A stretch of DNA of 64,000 nt from Nocardia caishijiensis NBRC 108228 (GTDB lineage: Bacteria; Actinomycetota; Actinomycetes; Mycobacteriales; Mycobacteriaceae). A model generated the notes under the pieces. The model was given only the letters and a program-made list of their open reading frames with translations. It searched no databases and was not told the DNA's origin. Location of the stretch: assembly GCF_001612825.1 (NCBI RefSeq), contig NZ_BDBE01000026.1, positions 27,701 to 91,700 of the forward strand, in the 5' to 3' direction. Numbering within the stretch: position 1 is the first letter of the stretch; each line of letters begins with the position of its first letter. Below, piece after piece: positions 8,929-17,439 of this stretch. The translations under genes were made by a program, and so were the position numbers.

Positions 8929-9681
8929 ATGCCTTCGAGAACCGCCTTCGTGACCGGCGCCGCGCGCGGCATCGGCGCGGCGACCGCGGCCCGCCTCGCC
9001 GAGGACGGCTGCGCGGTGGCCGTCGTCGACCTCGACCCCGACGCCGCGGTCATGGCCGCCGGAAAGATCAACGCCTCGGGCGGCACCGCCATCGGCATCG
9101 GCTGCGACGTCGCCGACGAGACCCAGGTCGCCGAGGCGGTGGCGCGCACGGTCACCGACCTCGGTTCCCTCGATGTCCTGGTGAACAACGCGGGCGTGTT
9201 GCGCGACAACCTGCTGTTCAAGATGTCGCTCGACGACTGGGACACCGTGCTGGCCGTGCACCTGCGCGGCGCGTTCCTGTGCAGCCGGGCCGCGCAGAAA
9301 CACATGGTGGACAACAGAAGTGGGGCCATCGTCAACACCTCGAGTGTGTCGGCGCTCGGCAATCGCGGCCAGGCCAACTACGCCGCGGCCAAGGCAGGTA
9401 TCCAGGGACTCACCCGGACGCTGGCGATGGAACTCGGCCCGTTCGGTATCCGGGTCAACGCGGTGGCGCCGGGCTTCATCGCTACCGAGATGACCGCGGC
9501 CACTGCCGAACGGATGGGTGTGCGCGCCGAGGACTTGCAGGCCAAGACCGCCGAGATCACGCCGTTGCGGCGCGTCGGCACCCCCGCCGACATCGCGAAC
9601 GTGGTCGCGTTCCTGGCCTCCGACGACGCCGGATTCGTCACCGGGCAAACCCTGTACGTCGACGGCGGACGCCGTCTCTGA
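8929..9681 (+). CDS. SDR-family 3-oxoacyl/3-hydroxyacyl reductase-like oxidoreductase
   Basis: This is a classical short-chain dehydrogenase/reductase of 250 residues. It has the cofactor motif TGAARGIG near the N-terminus, VDLDPD after beta-2 (NAD preference likely), NNAGV, and the Ser-Tyr-Lys triad in SSVSALGNRGQANYAAAKAG. The end GQTLYVDGGRRL is typical of FabG-like enzymes. In this operon a 3-hydroxyacyl-CoA dehydrogenase role in beta-oxidation is more likely than fatty acid synthesis. It lies 16 bp after the first dehydrogenase, and CAGGAG precedes the ATG at 8929. Confidence 0.88.
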   Translation: MPSRTAFVTGAARGIGAATAARLAEDGCAVAVVDLDPDAAVMAAGKINASGGTAIGIGCDVADETQVAEAVARTVTDLGSLDVLVNNAGVLRDNLLFKMSLDDWDTVLAVHLRGAFLCSRAAQKHMVDNRSGAIVNTSSVSALGNRGQANYAAAKAGIQGLTRTLAMELGPFGIRVNAVAPGFIATEMTAATAERMGVRAEDLQAKTAEITPLRRVGTPADIANVVAFLASDDAGFVTGQTLYVDGGRRL

Positions 9682-9696
9682 ATCGCGGAGATCATC

Positions 9697-10854
9697 ATGC
9701 AGCGAACAGTTTTCACCGACGAGCACGAAGCGTTCCGTAAAACGGTGCGCGCGTTCGTCGAGTCGCGGGTCGTTCCCGTGTACGACCAGTGGTACGAGGC
9801 GGGCATCGTGCCGCGCGAGTTCTACCGTGAGCTGGCCGAGCTGGGTGTGTTCGGAATCGAGGTGCCCGAGGAATACGGTGGCGCCGGTATCGATTCGTTC
9901 AAGTTCCAGGCCGTCCTGCTCGAGGAAACGGCCCGTGCGGGTGTGTCTTTCGGTGGGTCCGGTGTGCACGTGGGGCTGTGCCTGCCCTATCTGAAGAACC
10001 TCGCCACCGAGGCACAGAAGCAATGCTGGCTGCCGGGTTTCGTGTCGGGCGAGATCATGTTCGCCATCGCCATGACCGAGCCGGGCACCGGCTCCGACCT
10101 CGCCGGAATGCGCACGACCGCCCAGTTGTCCGAGGACGGTACGCATTATGTGCTCAACGGCGCGAAGACGTTCATCACCGGCGGAGTACACGCCGATCGC
10201 GTGATCGTCTGCGCGCGCACCGCGCCGCCCTCGGATACCGATCGCAGACACGGGATCTCGCTGTTCGCGGTCGACACGACCTCGCCGGGATACGCGGTCG
10301 GGCGCAAGCTGGACAAGCTCGGGCTGAAGGTGTCCGATACGGCGGAACTGTCCTTCACCGATGTGCGGGTGCCGGTGTCGGATCTGCTGGGTGAGCCGCA
10401 CCAGGGTTTCGATTATCTGGGGCAGAATCTGCCCCAGGAACGGCTGTCGATCGCGCTCGGTGCCTACGCGCAGGCGAAGGCGGCGATCCGGTTCGCCGTC
10501 GAATACACCAGGGACCGCATGGTTTTCGGTCAGCCGGTGGCGCAGTTCCAGAACACCAAGTTCGAGCTGGCCGCCTGCCAGGCCGAGGTCGACGCGGCCG
10601 AAGCGGTGGTGGACCGGGCCCTCGAAGCGCTCGACAGCGGTGAGCTCACCCCCGCCGACGCCGCGTCGGCCAAGCTGTTCTGCACCGAGGTGGCCTCGCG
10701 GGTGATCGACCGCTGCCTGCAACTGCACGGCGGCTACGGCTACATCACCGAATACCCGGTGGCGCGCTTGTACGCCGACAACCGGGTGAACCGGATCTAC
10801 GGCGGCACGAGTGAGGTGATGAAGATGATCATCGCCAAGAACATGGGTTTGTGA
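9697..10854 (+). CDS. Acyl-CoA dehydrogenase (LCAD/IVD type)
   Basis: This is a second acyl-CoA dehydrogenase, of 385 residues. It has AMTEPGTGSDLAGM and LNGAKTFITGG, but the C-terminal position is YGGTSEV, with Gly where the first dehydrogenase has the catalytic Glu. As in long-chain and isovaleryl-CoA dehydrogenases, the base is probably Glu248 in NLPQERLSIALGAY. The two dehydrogenases therefore differ in active-site geometry and probably in substrate. The gene lies 15 bp after the SDR and its stop overlaps the ATG of the thiolase remnant. Confidence 0.9.
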   Translation: MQRTVFTDEHEAFRKTVRAFVESRVVPVYDQWYEAGIVPREFYRELAELGVFGIEVPEEYGGAGIDSFKFQAVLLEETARAGVSFGGSGVHVGLCLPYLKNLATEAQKQCWLPGFVSGEIMFAIAMTEPGTGSDLAGMRTTAQLSEDGTHYVLNGAKTFITGGVHADRVIVCARTAPPSDTDRRHGISLFAVDTTSPGYAVGRKLDKLGLKVSDTAELSFTDVRVPVSDLLGEPHQGFDYLGQNLPQERLSIALGAYAQAKAAIRFAVEYTRDRMVFGQPVAQFQNTKFELAACQAEVDAAEAVVDRALEALDSGELTPADAASAKLFCTEVASRVIDRCLQLHGGYGYITEYPVARLYADNRVNRIYGGTSEVMKMIIAKNMGL

Positions 10855-11613
10855 TGGCCCCCGCGTACCTGGTCGACGGTGTGCGAACTCCCTTCGGCCG
10901 CTACGGTGGCGCACTGGCCGAGGTGCGGCCCGACGACCTGGCCGCCCATGTGATTTCTGCCCTGGTGCGACGGTTACCGGCGGTGGACTGGGTTGCCGTC
11001 GACGATGTGGTCGTCGGCTGCGCCAATCAGGCGGCCGGTCCCGGTCGCGCGGCGGAGAGGCGAACCGGTCGTCGTCGAGCGCGACGAGCATCCGCGCGAG
11101 ACCAGCGCCGACAAGCTCGCCGCCCTGCCACCGGTGGTGGCGGGCGGGTCGATCACCGCGGGCAACTCCTCGGGCGTCAACGACGGTGCCGCGGCGGTCC
11201 TGCTCGCCTCCGAAGCCGCCGTACACCGCTACGGTCTCACCCCGCTCGCCCGGGTAGGTGCGGTCGCGGCGGCGGGCGTGCCGCCGCGCACGATGGGCAT
11301 CGGTCCGGTTGCAGCGGTCGGCAAGCTACTCGGCCGAACGGGTCTCGGCATCGGTGACATCGACGTGGTCGAGCTCAACGAGGCCTTCGCCGCGCAGGTG
11401 CTCGCAGTGGTGCGGGCGCTCGGTCTGCCCGACGACGCCGAGCACGTCAACCCGACCGGCGGGGCGATCGCCCTCGGCCATCCGCTCGGCGCCGGCGGCG
11501 CCCGGTTGGCACTCACCGCGGCGTTCGAACTGGCCGAACGCGACGCGCACTACGCGATCGCCACCCTGTGCGTCGGCGTGGGCCAAGGTCTGGTTGTCCA
11601 CCTGCACCGGTGA
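10854..11613 (+). pseudogene. Acetyl-CoA C-acyltransferase (thiolase) with large internal deletion
   Basis: The first ~65 codons encode a thiolase N-terminus (YLVDGVRTPFGRYGG ... VVVGCANQA). The frame then changes near 11035-11050, and the C-terminal thiolase domain resumes (GEPVVVERDEHPRE, NSSGVNDGAAA, VELNEAFAAQ, NPTGGAIALGHPLGAGGAR, CVGVGQG). About 150 residues are missing, including the region that carries the nucleophilic cysteine, and the length is not a multiple of three. The whole is 760 bp against about 1,200 bp for a normal thiolase. A functional enzyme is not possible from this copy, so the operon's last beta-oxidation step needs another thiolase. Confidence 0.9.
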
Positions 11614-11902
11614 CCGGCCTGTACAACGGCCGAACCTCGCGCCATCCGGATCGCGCCCGCGACACGCCCGCACCGGACGAAACGTCCCGGTCGTCACGCG
11701 CAGCTGCCCGACCCGGGTGACACCGGCTGCCTGAGCGGCCTCGATATCGGCCGCCGTCGTGCGACTCGACGTCCGCACCCGCCATCCATGAAGGTCCCGA
11801 CCGGGTCGGAGTCGATCTCTCGCCCGTCACCGCCAACCATGTCCGCTCGCACCAGCGGGTTCGGACAACACCTCGCCGACGCCGTCGAACCCAGGAGCAC
11901 CC

Positions 11903-13399
11903 GTGAACGCCACCCTCTCCCTGGCGAGCATCCTCGCCGAACCCGCACGCCGCCGCCCCGAGCACCTCGCCCTGATCGAGGGCGAACACCGCATCACCTT
12001 CGCCGATCTGTGGCGACAAGCCCGCGCGCAGGCCGCCGCGCTGATCGCGCGTGGTGTGAAACCCGGGGACCGGGTGGCGCTGCTGTGCCCGAACACCGCC
12101 GACTTCCCACGTGCCTACTTCGCTGTGTTGGCCGCAGGTGCGACGGTGGTGCCGGTGCATCTGCTGCTCACCGCGCCGGAGATGGAATACGTCCTGCGCG
12201 ACAGCGGCGCCCGCCTGCTGATCTGCCACCCGATGGTCGCGCAGACCGGCGGTGAGGCCGCGCGGGCCGCTGGAATCGAGGTGGTGGCGCCGCAAGACCT
12301 TGTCGGCGAACCGATCCCGAACTTCGTCGCGCGTGGGCCGCTCGACACGGCCGTGGTGTTCTACACCAGCGGCACCACCGGCACCCCCAAGGGTGCCGAG
12401 CTGAGCCATCTCAACATGGTGATGTGCGCGACGGTGAACACCTTCGACGCCAACGAGATCCACCGCGACGACATCGCCCTCGGCGCCTTGCCGCTGTTCC
12501 ATGTGTTCGGGCAGACCGTGTCGATGAACTCGCACTGGCGCGTCGGCGGCACCCTGGTGCTGATGCCGAGATTCGACGCGGCGCAGGCGATCGCGTTGAT
12601 GACGGCCGAACGGGTCAACCTCTTCCACGGGGTGCCGACCATGTACCTGTCGCTGATCGAGGCCGCCGCGACCGCGACCGGGCTCCCCGCGCTGAAGCTC
12701 TGTGTCAGCGGCGGTGCCGCACTGCCGGTGTCCGTGCTCGAGGAGTTCGAACGGCTCTTCCTGGCACCGGTGCTCGAAGGGTACGGCCTGTCGGAGACCT
12801 CACCGACGGCCGCGGTGAACCAGCCGGTGTACGGCACCGAGGCAGGCACCGTCGGGCACCCGGTATGGGGTGTCGACGTGGAGATCGCCGACCCGGACAT
12901 CGCCGATCGCATCGAGCTGCTGCCGGTCGGCGAGGTCGGGGAAGTGGTGGTGCGCGGGCACAACGTGTTCAACGGCTACACCGGCAAGCCGGAGGCGACC
13001 GCTGCCGCCGTGATCGACGGCTGGTTCCGCACCGGCGACCTCGGCACGCGCGACGAGACCGGCCGGATCCGCATCGTCGACCGGATCAAGGAGATGATCC
13101 TGCGCGGTGGTTTCAATGTGTACCCGACGGAGGTCGAGGCAGCGTTGACGCGGCATCCACGCATCGCCCAGGCGGCGGTCATCGGGGTGCCCGACGAGCA
13201 CTACGGCGAGGAGATCGTCGCCGTGGTCGTCCCCGACGGCGCGGTGAGCGAGCAGGAGGTGATCGAATTCGCCAGATCCCGGGTCGCCAAGTACAAATAC
13301 CCGCGTCGGGTCGAGTTCGTCACCGAACTCCCGCTCGGGCCGACGCACAAAGTGCTCAAGCGGGAATTGCGACAGCGCTTCGGTTCCGGGGAACAATAG
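11903..13399 (+). CDS. Fatty-acid/carboxylate-CoA ligase (AMP-forming)
   Basis: This acyl-activating enzyme of 498 residues converts a carboxylic acid to its CoA thioester through an acyl-adenylate. Signatures are the ATP-binding loop YTSGTTGTPKGAE (about residues 153-165), GYGLSETSPTA, and the hinge region RTGDLGTRDETGRIRIVDRIKEMI. The C-terminal adenylation Lys lies in LGPTHKVLKREL. The GTG start at 11903 has AGGAG five bases upstream. It follows the thiolase remnant after 289 bp of sequence in which I see no gene or clear signal. It probably activates the substrate for the upstream dehydrogenases. Confidence 0.9.
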   Translation: MNATLSLASILAEPARRRPEHLALIEGEHRITFADLWRQARAQAAALIARGVKPGDRVALLCPNTADFPRAYFAVLAAGATVVPVHLLLTAPEMEYVLRDSGARLLICHPMVAQTGGEAARAAGIEVVAPQDLVGEPIPNFVARGPLDTAVVFYTSGTTGTPKGAELSHLNMVMCATVNTFDANEIHRDDIALGALPLFHVFGQTVSMNSHWRVGGTLVLMPRFDAAQAIALMTAERVNLFHGVPTMYLSLIEAAATATGLPALKLCVSGGAALPVSVLEEFERLFLAPVLEGYGLSETSPTAAVNQPVYGTEAGTVGHPVWGVDVEIADPDIADRIELLPVGEVGEVVVRGHNVFNGYTGKPEATAAAVIDGWFRTGDLGTRDETGRIRIVDRIKEMILRGGFNVYPTEVEAALTRHPRIAQAAVIGVPDEHYGEEIVAVVVPDGAVSEQEVIEFARSRVAKYKYPRRVEFVTELPLGPTHKVLKRELRQRFGSGEQ

Positions 13400-13557
13400 T
13401 TGCCATGACGTGTCGGCGCGATCACACAGGGTCCCTTCTGTTTTCGTGGTGAGATCCGCGCCGGTGGTCGCTGACCTGGCAAACCGGTGGCGAGAAGCCG
13501 CTCGTCGTGCCACGCTCGGAGGGCAGGTACTTCTCGCCATCGATGCAGGAGGCAGGG

Positions 13558-13920
13558 ATGAAGCTGGCCGCCGTCACGATCGACTGTCCCGACCCGGATG
13601 CGCTCGCCGAGTTCTACACGCGGGCCACCGGGTTCGAGCGCAGCCCCGACTCCGATCCCGAGTACATCGAGCTGACCGGACCGAACGGAGTCTCACTCGG
13701 CTTCGAGCGCGTCGCCGACTACCGCCCACCGCAGTGGCCGGGACAGCAGACACCGCAGCAGTGCCACCTCGATTTCGCGGTCCCGAACCTCGACGAAGGC
13801 GAGGCCCGGCTGCTGACGCTCGGCGCCACCAGAGCCGAGGTGCAACCGGCACCGGATCGGTGGCGTGTCCTCATCGACCCGGCGGGGCACCCGTTCTGCT
13901 TGGTCATCGGCGGCGCCTGA
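13558..13920 (+). CDS. VOC/glyoxalase-like domain protein
   Basis: This 120-residue protein has two beta-alpha-beta-beta-beta repeats of the vicinal oxygen chelate fold: MKLAAVTIDCPDPDALAEFYTRATGFE and then CHLDFAVPNLDEGEARLLTLGA. It ends in IDPAGHPFCLV. Single-fold VOC proteins act as dimers in metal-dependent isomerisation, dioxygenation or antibiotic binding; the substrate is not predictable here. The ATG at 13558 is preceded by AGGAGG. The gene is the last of the insert between pafA and pafB. Confidence 0.8.
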   Translation: MKLAAVTIDCPDPDALAEFYTRATGFERSPDSDPEYIELTGPNGVSLGFERVADYRPPQWPGQQTPQQCHLDFAVPNLDEGEARLLTLGATRAEVQPAPDRWRVLIDPAGHPFCLVIGGA

Positions 13921-13984
13921 GGTCCGTCGGCGGAATCGTGCGCCGACGCGCGAGCCCATGCCCTCGACCATTACCCTCTATCGG

Positions 13985-14980
13985 GTGGCGATATCCAAGG
14001 TCGAGCGGCTGATGAATCTGGTCATCGCGCTGCTGTCGACCCGGCAGTTCCTGAGTGCGGAACGTATCCGTGACAGCGTGGCCGGTTACGAGGAGTCCGC
14101 GACGGACGAGGCCTTCAGTCGGATGTTCGAGCGCGACAAGAACGAACTACGCGATCTGGGCATCCCGCTGGAAGTGGGCCCGGTGGGACGTTTCTCGACA
14201 CTCGAGGGTTACCGGATCAATCGCGACGCCTACGAACTGCCCGATATCGACCTGTCCAGCGAAGAGGCCGCGGCCGTCGCGGTCGCCGTGCAGATGTGGG
14301 CCTCGCCGGAACTGGCCGGTGCCGCCGAGGGGGCGTTGCTGAAGTTGCGGGCGGCGGGGGTCACCGTGGAGACCGACAACGTCGGTGTCTCGGTGCCCGC
14401 CGTGCCCGCCCGGACCCGTGGTTCCGAACCGGTGCTGCGCGAACTGCTCGCCGCCATCGACGCGGGACAGGCAGTGCGGTTCGGGCATCACAGCGCCGTC
14501 ACCGACCCGTTCGTCACCCGCGATGTCGAACCGTGGGGCGTGGTGACCCGCCACGGCCGCTGGTACCTGGTCGGCCACGACCGGGAACGCGACGCGGTGC
14601 GCACGTTCCGGCTCTCCCGGATCGGCGGTGAGGTGAAGGCGTACGGGCCCGTCAACGCGGTGCACAAACCGGCCGACGCCGACCTGCGCGCCATCGTCGA
14701 CCGGGTCACCGGCGACGCGCCCGTCACCGGGACCGCCACCGTGTGGGTCGCCAAGGGTCGCGGCCGCGAACTGCGCCGCATCGGCACCGAGGTCGACACC
14801 CGTGACCTGGGCGGACGCCCCGGCGAGGTGCTCGAGGTTCCGGTGCGCTCGCGCGACTGGGTGGCCCGGCTCATCACCGGACTCGGCCCCGACGTGCTCG
14901 TCCTCGATCCACCGGAACTGCGCGCCGACGTGATGAACCGGCTACGGTCGGTGCTGGACCACACGGAGGTGACATCGTGA
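13985..14980 (+). CDS. pafB: WYL-domain DNA-damage response regulator PafB
   Basis: PafB pairs with PafC to activate the LexA/RecA-independent DNA-damage response in mycobacteria. The product of 331 residues has an N-terminal winged helix (SKVERLMNLVIALLSTRQFLSAERIRDSVAGY). A WYL domain with the motif at about residues 193-195 (GRWYLVGHDRERDAVRTFRLSRI) and a C-terminal WCX-type extension follow. I chose the GTG at 13985 because the protein then starts VAISKVERLMNLV, close to the mycobacterial N-terminus; the ATG at 13958 is an alternative. Neither has a good ribosome binding site. It is coupled to pafC through a GTGA overlap. Unlike in M. tuberculosis, it is not next to pafA. Confidence 0.92.
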   Translation: MAISKVERLMNLVIALLSTRQFLSAERIRDSVAGYEESATDEAFSRMFERDKNELRDLGIPLEVGPVGRFSTLEGYRINRDAYELPDIDLSSEEAAAVAVAVQMWASPELAGAAEGALLKLRAAGVTVETDNVGVSVPAVPARTRGSEPVLRELLAAIDAGQAVRFGHHSAVTDPFVTRDVEPWGVVTRHGRWYLVGHDRERDAVRTFRLSRIGGEVKAYGPVNAVHKPADADLRAIVDRVTGDAPVTGTATVWVAKGRGRELRRIGTEVDTRDLGGRPGEVLEVPVRSRDWVARLITGLGPDVLVLDPPELRADVMNRLRSVLDHTEVTS

Positions 14981-15957
14981 GTTCGCGGCTGTCCCTACGA
15001 CTTTCGCGCCTGCTGAACATGGTGCCGTATCTGCTCGCGCACCCTGGTATCAGCGCCGCCGAGGCCGCGGCCGAGCTCGGCGTCACCACCAAGCAGCTGA
15101 TGAGCGATCTCAACCAGCTGTGGATGTGCGGGCTGCCCGGCTACGGTCCCGGCGACCTCATCGACCTGTCGTTCTCCGAGGAGAGCATCGAGGTCACCTT
15201 CTCGGCGGGTATCGAACGTCCGCTGCGGCTGACCTCCACCGAGGCCACCGCCCTGTTGGTGGCGTTGCGCTCGATCGTCGAGATGCCGGGCATGGTCGAC
15301 CCGACCGCCGCGCACGCCGCGATCGCCAAGATCGAATCCGCCATCGCGGGAAGCGGAGATGTGTCCCGCGCGCCCGTGCGGGTGCCCGTCGAACGTCCGG
15401 TCGTGGCCACCGTGCGCGCCGCCCTCGCCGACGCGCACGCCCTGCGCCTGGTGTACTACTCGGCCAGTCGCGACGAGGTCTCCGAACGCGTCGTCGACCC
15501 CATTCGGGTGGTGCTCGTCGACAACAACAGCTACCTGCAGGCCTGGTGCCGTCAGGCCGAAGGTGTTCGGCTGTTCCGGTTCGACCGCATCGAGGACGCC
15601 ACCGAACTGGACGAACGGGCACACCCGCCGAGCCATGCCGCCGCCGACGCCGCCGCGCTCGACCTGTTCCAGGACGATCCCGACGTACCCCTGGCCCGTC
15701 TCCGCATCCGCGCGGACTACGCCTGGGTGCTCGACCAGTACCCGATGCACCGCATCCGCTCGCGCGAGGACGGCAGTATCGAGGCGGGTATGCGGTTCGC
15801 CTCACCCGACTGGATGGCGCGGTTGCTGCTCGGATTCGGCACCGGGGTGAGCGTGCTCGGACCGCCCGAGCTGGTGACGGCGGTGCGGGAGCGCGCCGAC
15901 GCCGCCCTGGCCGCCTACGCGGCGGCCGGACTGGTGGGGGAGACCGAACCCGCGTGA
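14977..15957 (+). CDS. pafC: WYL-domain DNA-damage response regulator PafC
   Basis: This 326-residue partner of PafB has an N-terminal winged helix (RLSRLLNMVPYLLAHPGISAAEAAAELGVTTKQLMSDL), a WYL-like domain and a WCX end (SPDWMARLLLGFGTGVSVLGP). The tryptophan of the WYL motif is replaced by Ser (NNSYLQAWCRQ, near residue 185), as in other PafC proteins from memory. It overlaps pafB by 4 bp with GGAGG upstream of its GTG, and its stop overlaps the GTG of the next gene. A three-gene transcript is likely. Confidence 0.92.
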   Translation: MSSRLSLRLSRLLNMVPYLLAHPGISAAEAAAELGVTTKQLMSDLNQLWMCGLPGYGPGDLIDLSFSEESIEVTFSAGIERPLRLTSTEATALLVALRSIVEMPGMVDPTAAHAAIAKIESAIAGSGDVSRAPVRVPVERPVVATVRAALADAHALRLVYYSASRDEVSERVVDPIRVVLVDNNSYLQAWCRQAEGVRLFRFDRIEDATELDERAHPPSHAAADAAALDLFQDDPDVPLARLRIRADYAWVLDQYPMHRIRSREDGSIEAGMRFASPDWMARLLLGFGTGVSVLGPPELVTAVRERADAALAAYAAAGLVGETEPA

Positions 15958-16982
15958 GTCAGCGAGTCCTCGTCCTCGGCGCGGGTAGCGTCGGGGTCTT
16001 CGTCGGTGGTCAGTTGGCCGCGGCGGGCATGGAAGTCATCTTCGTCGGACGTCAGCGTGTGCTCGACGACATCGCCGAGCACGGTCTGCGCCTGACCGAC
16101 CTCGACGGCGGCGCCACCGAGGTGGGCCCCGACCGGTTCGGGCTGGCCCTGGCGCCCGACGAACCCGAACGCGCCGACCTGGTCCTGGTCACCGTGAAGT
16201 CCGCCGACACCGCTGCCGCCGCGCGCGCCGTCGCGGGACGATTACGCCCCGGCACCCCGGTGGTGAGCCTGCAGAACGGCATCGGCAACGACACCGTCAT
16301 CCGCGAGATCCTGCCGACCAGTGTGGTGCTGGCCGCAATGGTGATGTTCAACGTGGTGTACCGGGGTGAGGGCCGGTTCCACCGGGCCAGTGACGGCGTT
16401 CTGGCCATCCAGGACGACCCGGTCGTCGATCGTTTCGCCGCCCGGTTCCGCGACGCCGGGCTGCCGCTGCGTCGCCACCGCGACCTGCGGCCCGTGCAGT
16501 GGGCCAAACTCCTGCTCAACCTCAACAACCCGATCAACGCGCTCTCGGGCAAGCCGCTGCGCGAGGAACTGTCGGACCGGGACTACCGGCGCTGCCTCGC
16601 CCTCACCCAGTCCGAAGCCCTCGCGGTGATGAACACTGCGCGAATTCGGCCCGCTCAGCTCACCCCCGTGCCGCCGGAGTTGATGGTGCACCTGCTGCGC
16701 GTTCCCGACCCGCTGTTCCGGCGGGTGTTCGGTCGCGTGCTCGCCATCGACCCGGTGGCGCGCTCATCGATGGCCGACGACCTGGCCAGGGGAAAGCGCA
16801 CCGAAATCGCTTGGCTGTGTGGGGAAATCGTGCGCCTCGGGGAGATGGTCGGGCGGTCGACCCCGGTCAACCGCAGGCTCGTCGAACTGATCCGAGCCGC
16901 CGAAGCCGGTGACGACCGACGCTTCACCGGCAGTCGACTGTTCGCCGAACTGACCGCCGCCGCCCGTGCCGTTGCCCGTTGA
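15954..16982 (+). CDS. 2-dehydropantoate 2-reductase (ketopantoate reductase)-like
   Basis: This is an NAD(P)-binding oxidoreductase of 342 residues. It opens with the Rossmann motif VLVLGAGSVGVFVGGQLAAAG, followed by VTVKSADT, the hinge QNGIGND, and the ApbA/PanE C-terminal domain with KLLLNLNNPINALSG and RSSMADDLARGKRTEI. The last of these is typical for ketopantoate reductases (substrate-binding Ser and Asp). PanE makes pantoate for CoA, but the family also contains enzymes for other 2-oxo acids, so the substrate is uncertain. The GTG overlaps the pafC stop. The gene is an addition relative to the M. tuberculosis pafC-tatA order. Confidence 0.82.
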   Translation: MSQRVLVLGAGSVGVFVGGQLAAAGMEVIFVGRQRVLDDIAEHGLRLTDLDGGATEVGPDRFGLALAPDEPERADLVLVTVKSADTAAAARAVAGRLRPGTPVVSLQNGIGNDTVIREILPTSVVLAAMVMFNVVYRGEGRFHRASDGVLAIQDDPVVDRFAARFRDAGLPLRRHRDLRPVQWAKLLLNLNNPINALSGKPLREELSDRDYRRCLALTQSEALAVMNTARIRPAQLTPVPPELMVHLLRVPDPLFRRVFGRVLAIDPVARSSMADDLARGKRTEIAWLCGEIVRLGEMVGRSTPVNRRLVELIRAAEAGDDRRFTGSRLFAELTAAARAVAR

Positions 16983-17074
16983 ACGGGTGGCGAACACCTC
17001 CACGGCCTCGGGTCCGCGAACGTCCGGGCACAGGTAGCATCGGTAATCACCACAGTCTTTGGAGGTAACTGATC

Positions 17075-17344
17075 ATGGGAACGTTCAGCTGGTCGCACCT
17101 GCTGATCATCGCGCTGCTGTTCGTCCTGCTCTTCGGTGCGAAGCGGCTGCCGGACGCGGCGCGCGGTCTCGGCCGGTCGCTGCGGATCTTCAAGAGCGAG
17201 GTCGGGCAGATGCAGGCCGAGTCCACGGCGTCGACCACCGCGCCCGCCGCCGACCCGGCGCCGCAGCAGCAGCTGCCCGCCTCGGCCCCGCAGGCCCAGG
17301 CCACCCCGGCCGCGCAGCCGCAGCCGCAGCACAAGACGCTCTGA
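17075..17344 (+). CDS. tatA: Sec-independent (Tat) translocase subunit TatA
   Basis: This 89-residue pore-forming Tat component has one N-terminal transmembrane helix ([31 protein letters not shown]) with the FGxKRLPD hinge and an amphipathic helix. A Gln/Pro/Ala-rich cytoplasmic tail follows. TatA polymerises during export of folded, often cofactor-containing proteins bearing twin-arginine signals. GGAGG lies nine bases before the ATG. tatC follows after 95 bp, and the pafBC-tatAC-helY order matches mycobacteria. Confidence 0.95.
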   Translation: MGTFSWSHLLIIALLFVLLFGAKRLPDAARGLGRSLRIFKSEVGQMQAESTASTTAPAADPAPQQQLPASAPQAQATPAAQPQPQHKTL

Positions 17345-17439
17345 CTCACCCATCCACCCCGGGGCGGTAGCGGCCGCTCCGGGGCGCTGTGCTGTTTGCC
17401 GAGCATCCGCCGATCCGAGGGTTAGAGGCCACACCAACC

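Noticed and set aside
8896..11226. Long minus-strand frame opposite the acyl-CoA dehydrogenase operon
   Set aside because: It is antisense to clear enzymes and has no recognisable motif or ribosome site.
11614..11902. Possible small gene or thiolase remnant between the broken thiolase and the ligase
   Set aside because: Frames on both strands are short and low-complexity with no family pattern; a minus-strand frame (MRTSSRTTAADIEAA) has no supporting homology that I can recall.
17355..17390. Hairpin between tatA and tatC
   Set aside because: The GC-rich arms pair imperfectly, and an alternative fold through the GCGGCCGC word competes; not strong enough to call a terminator.
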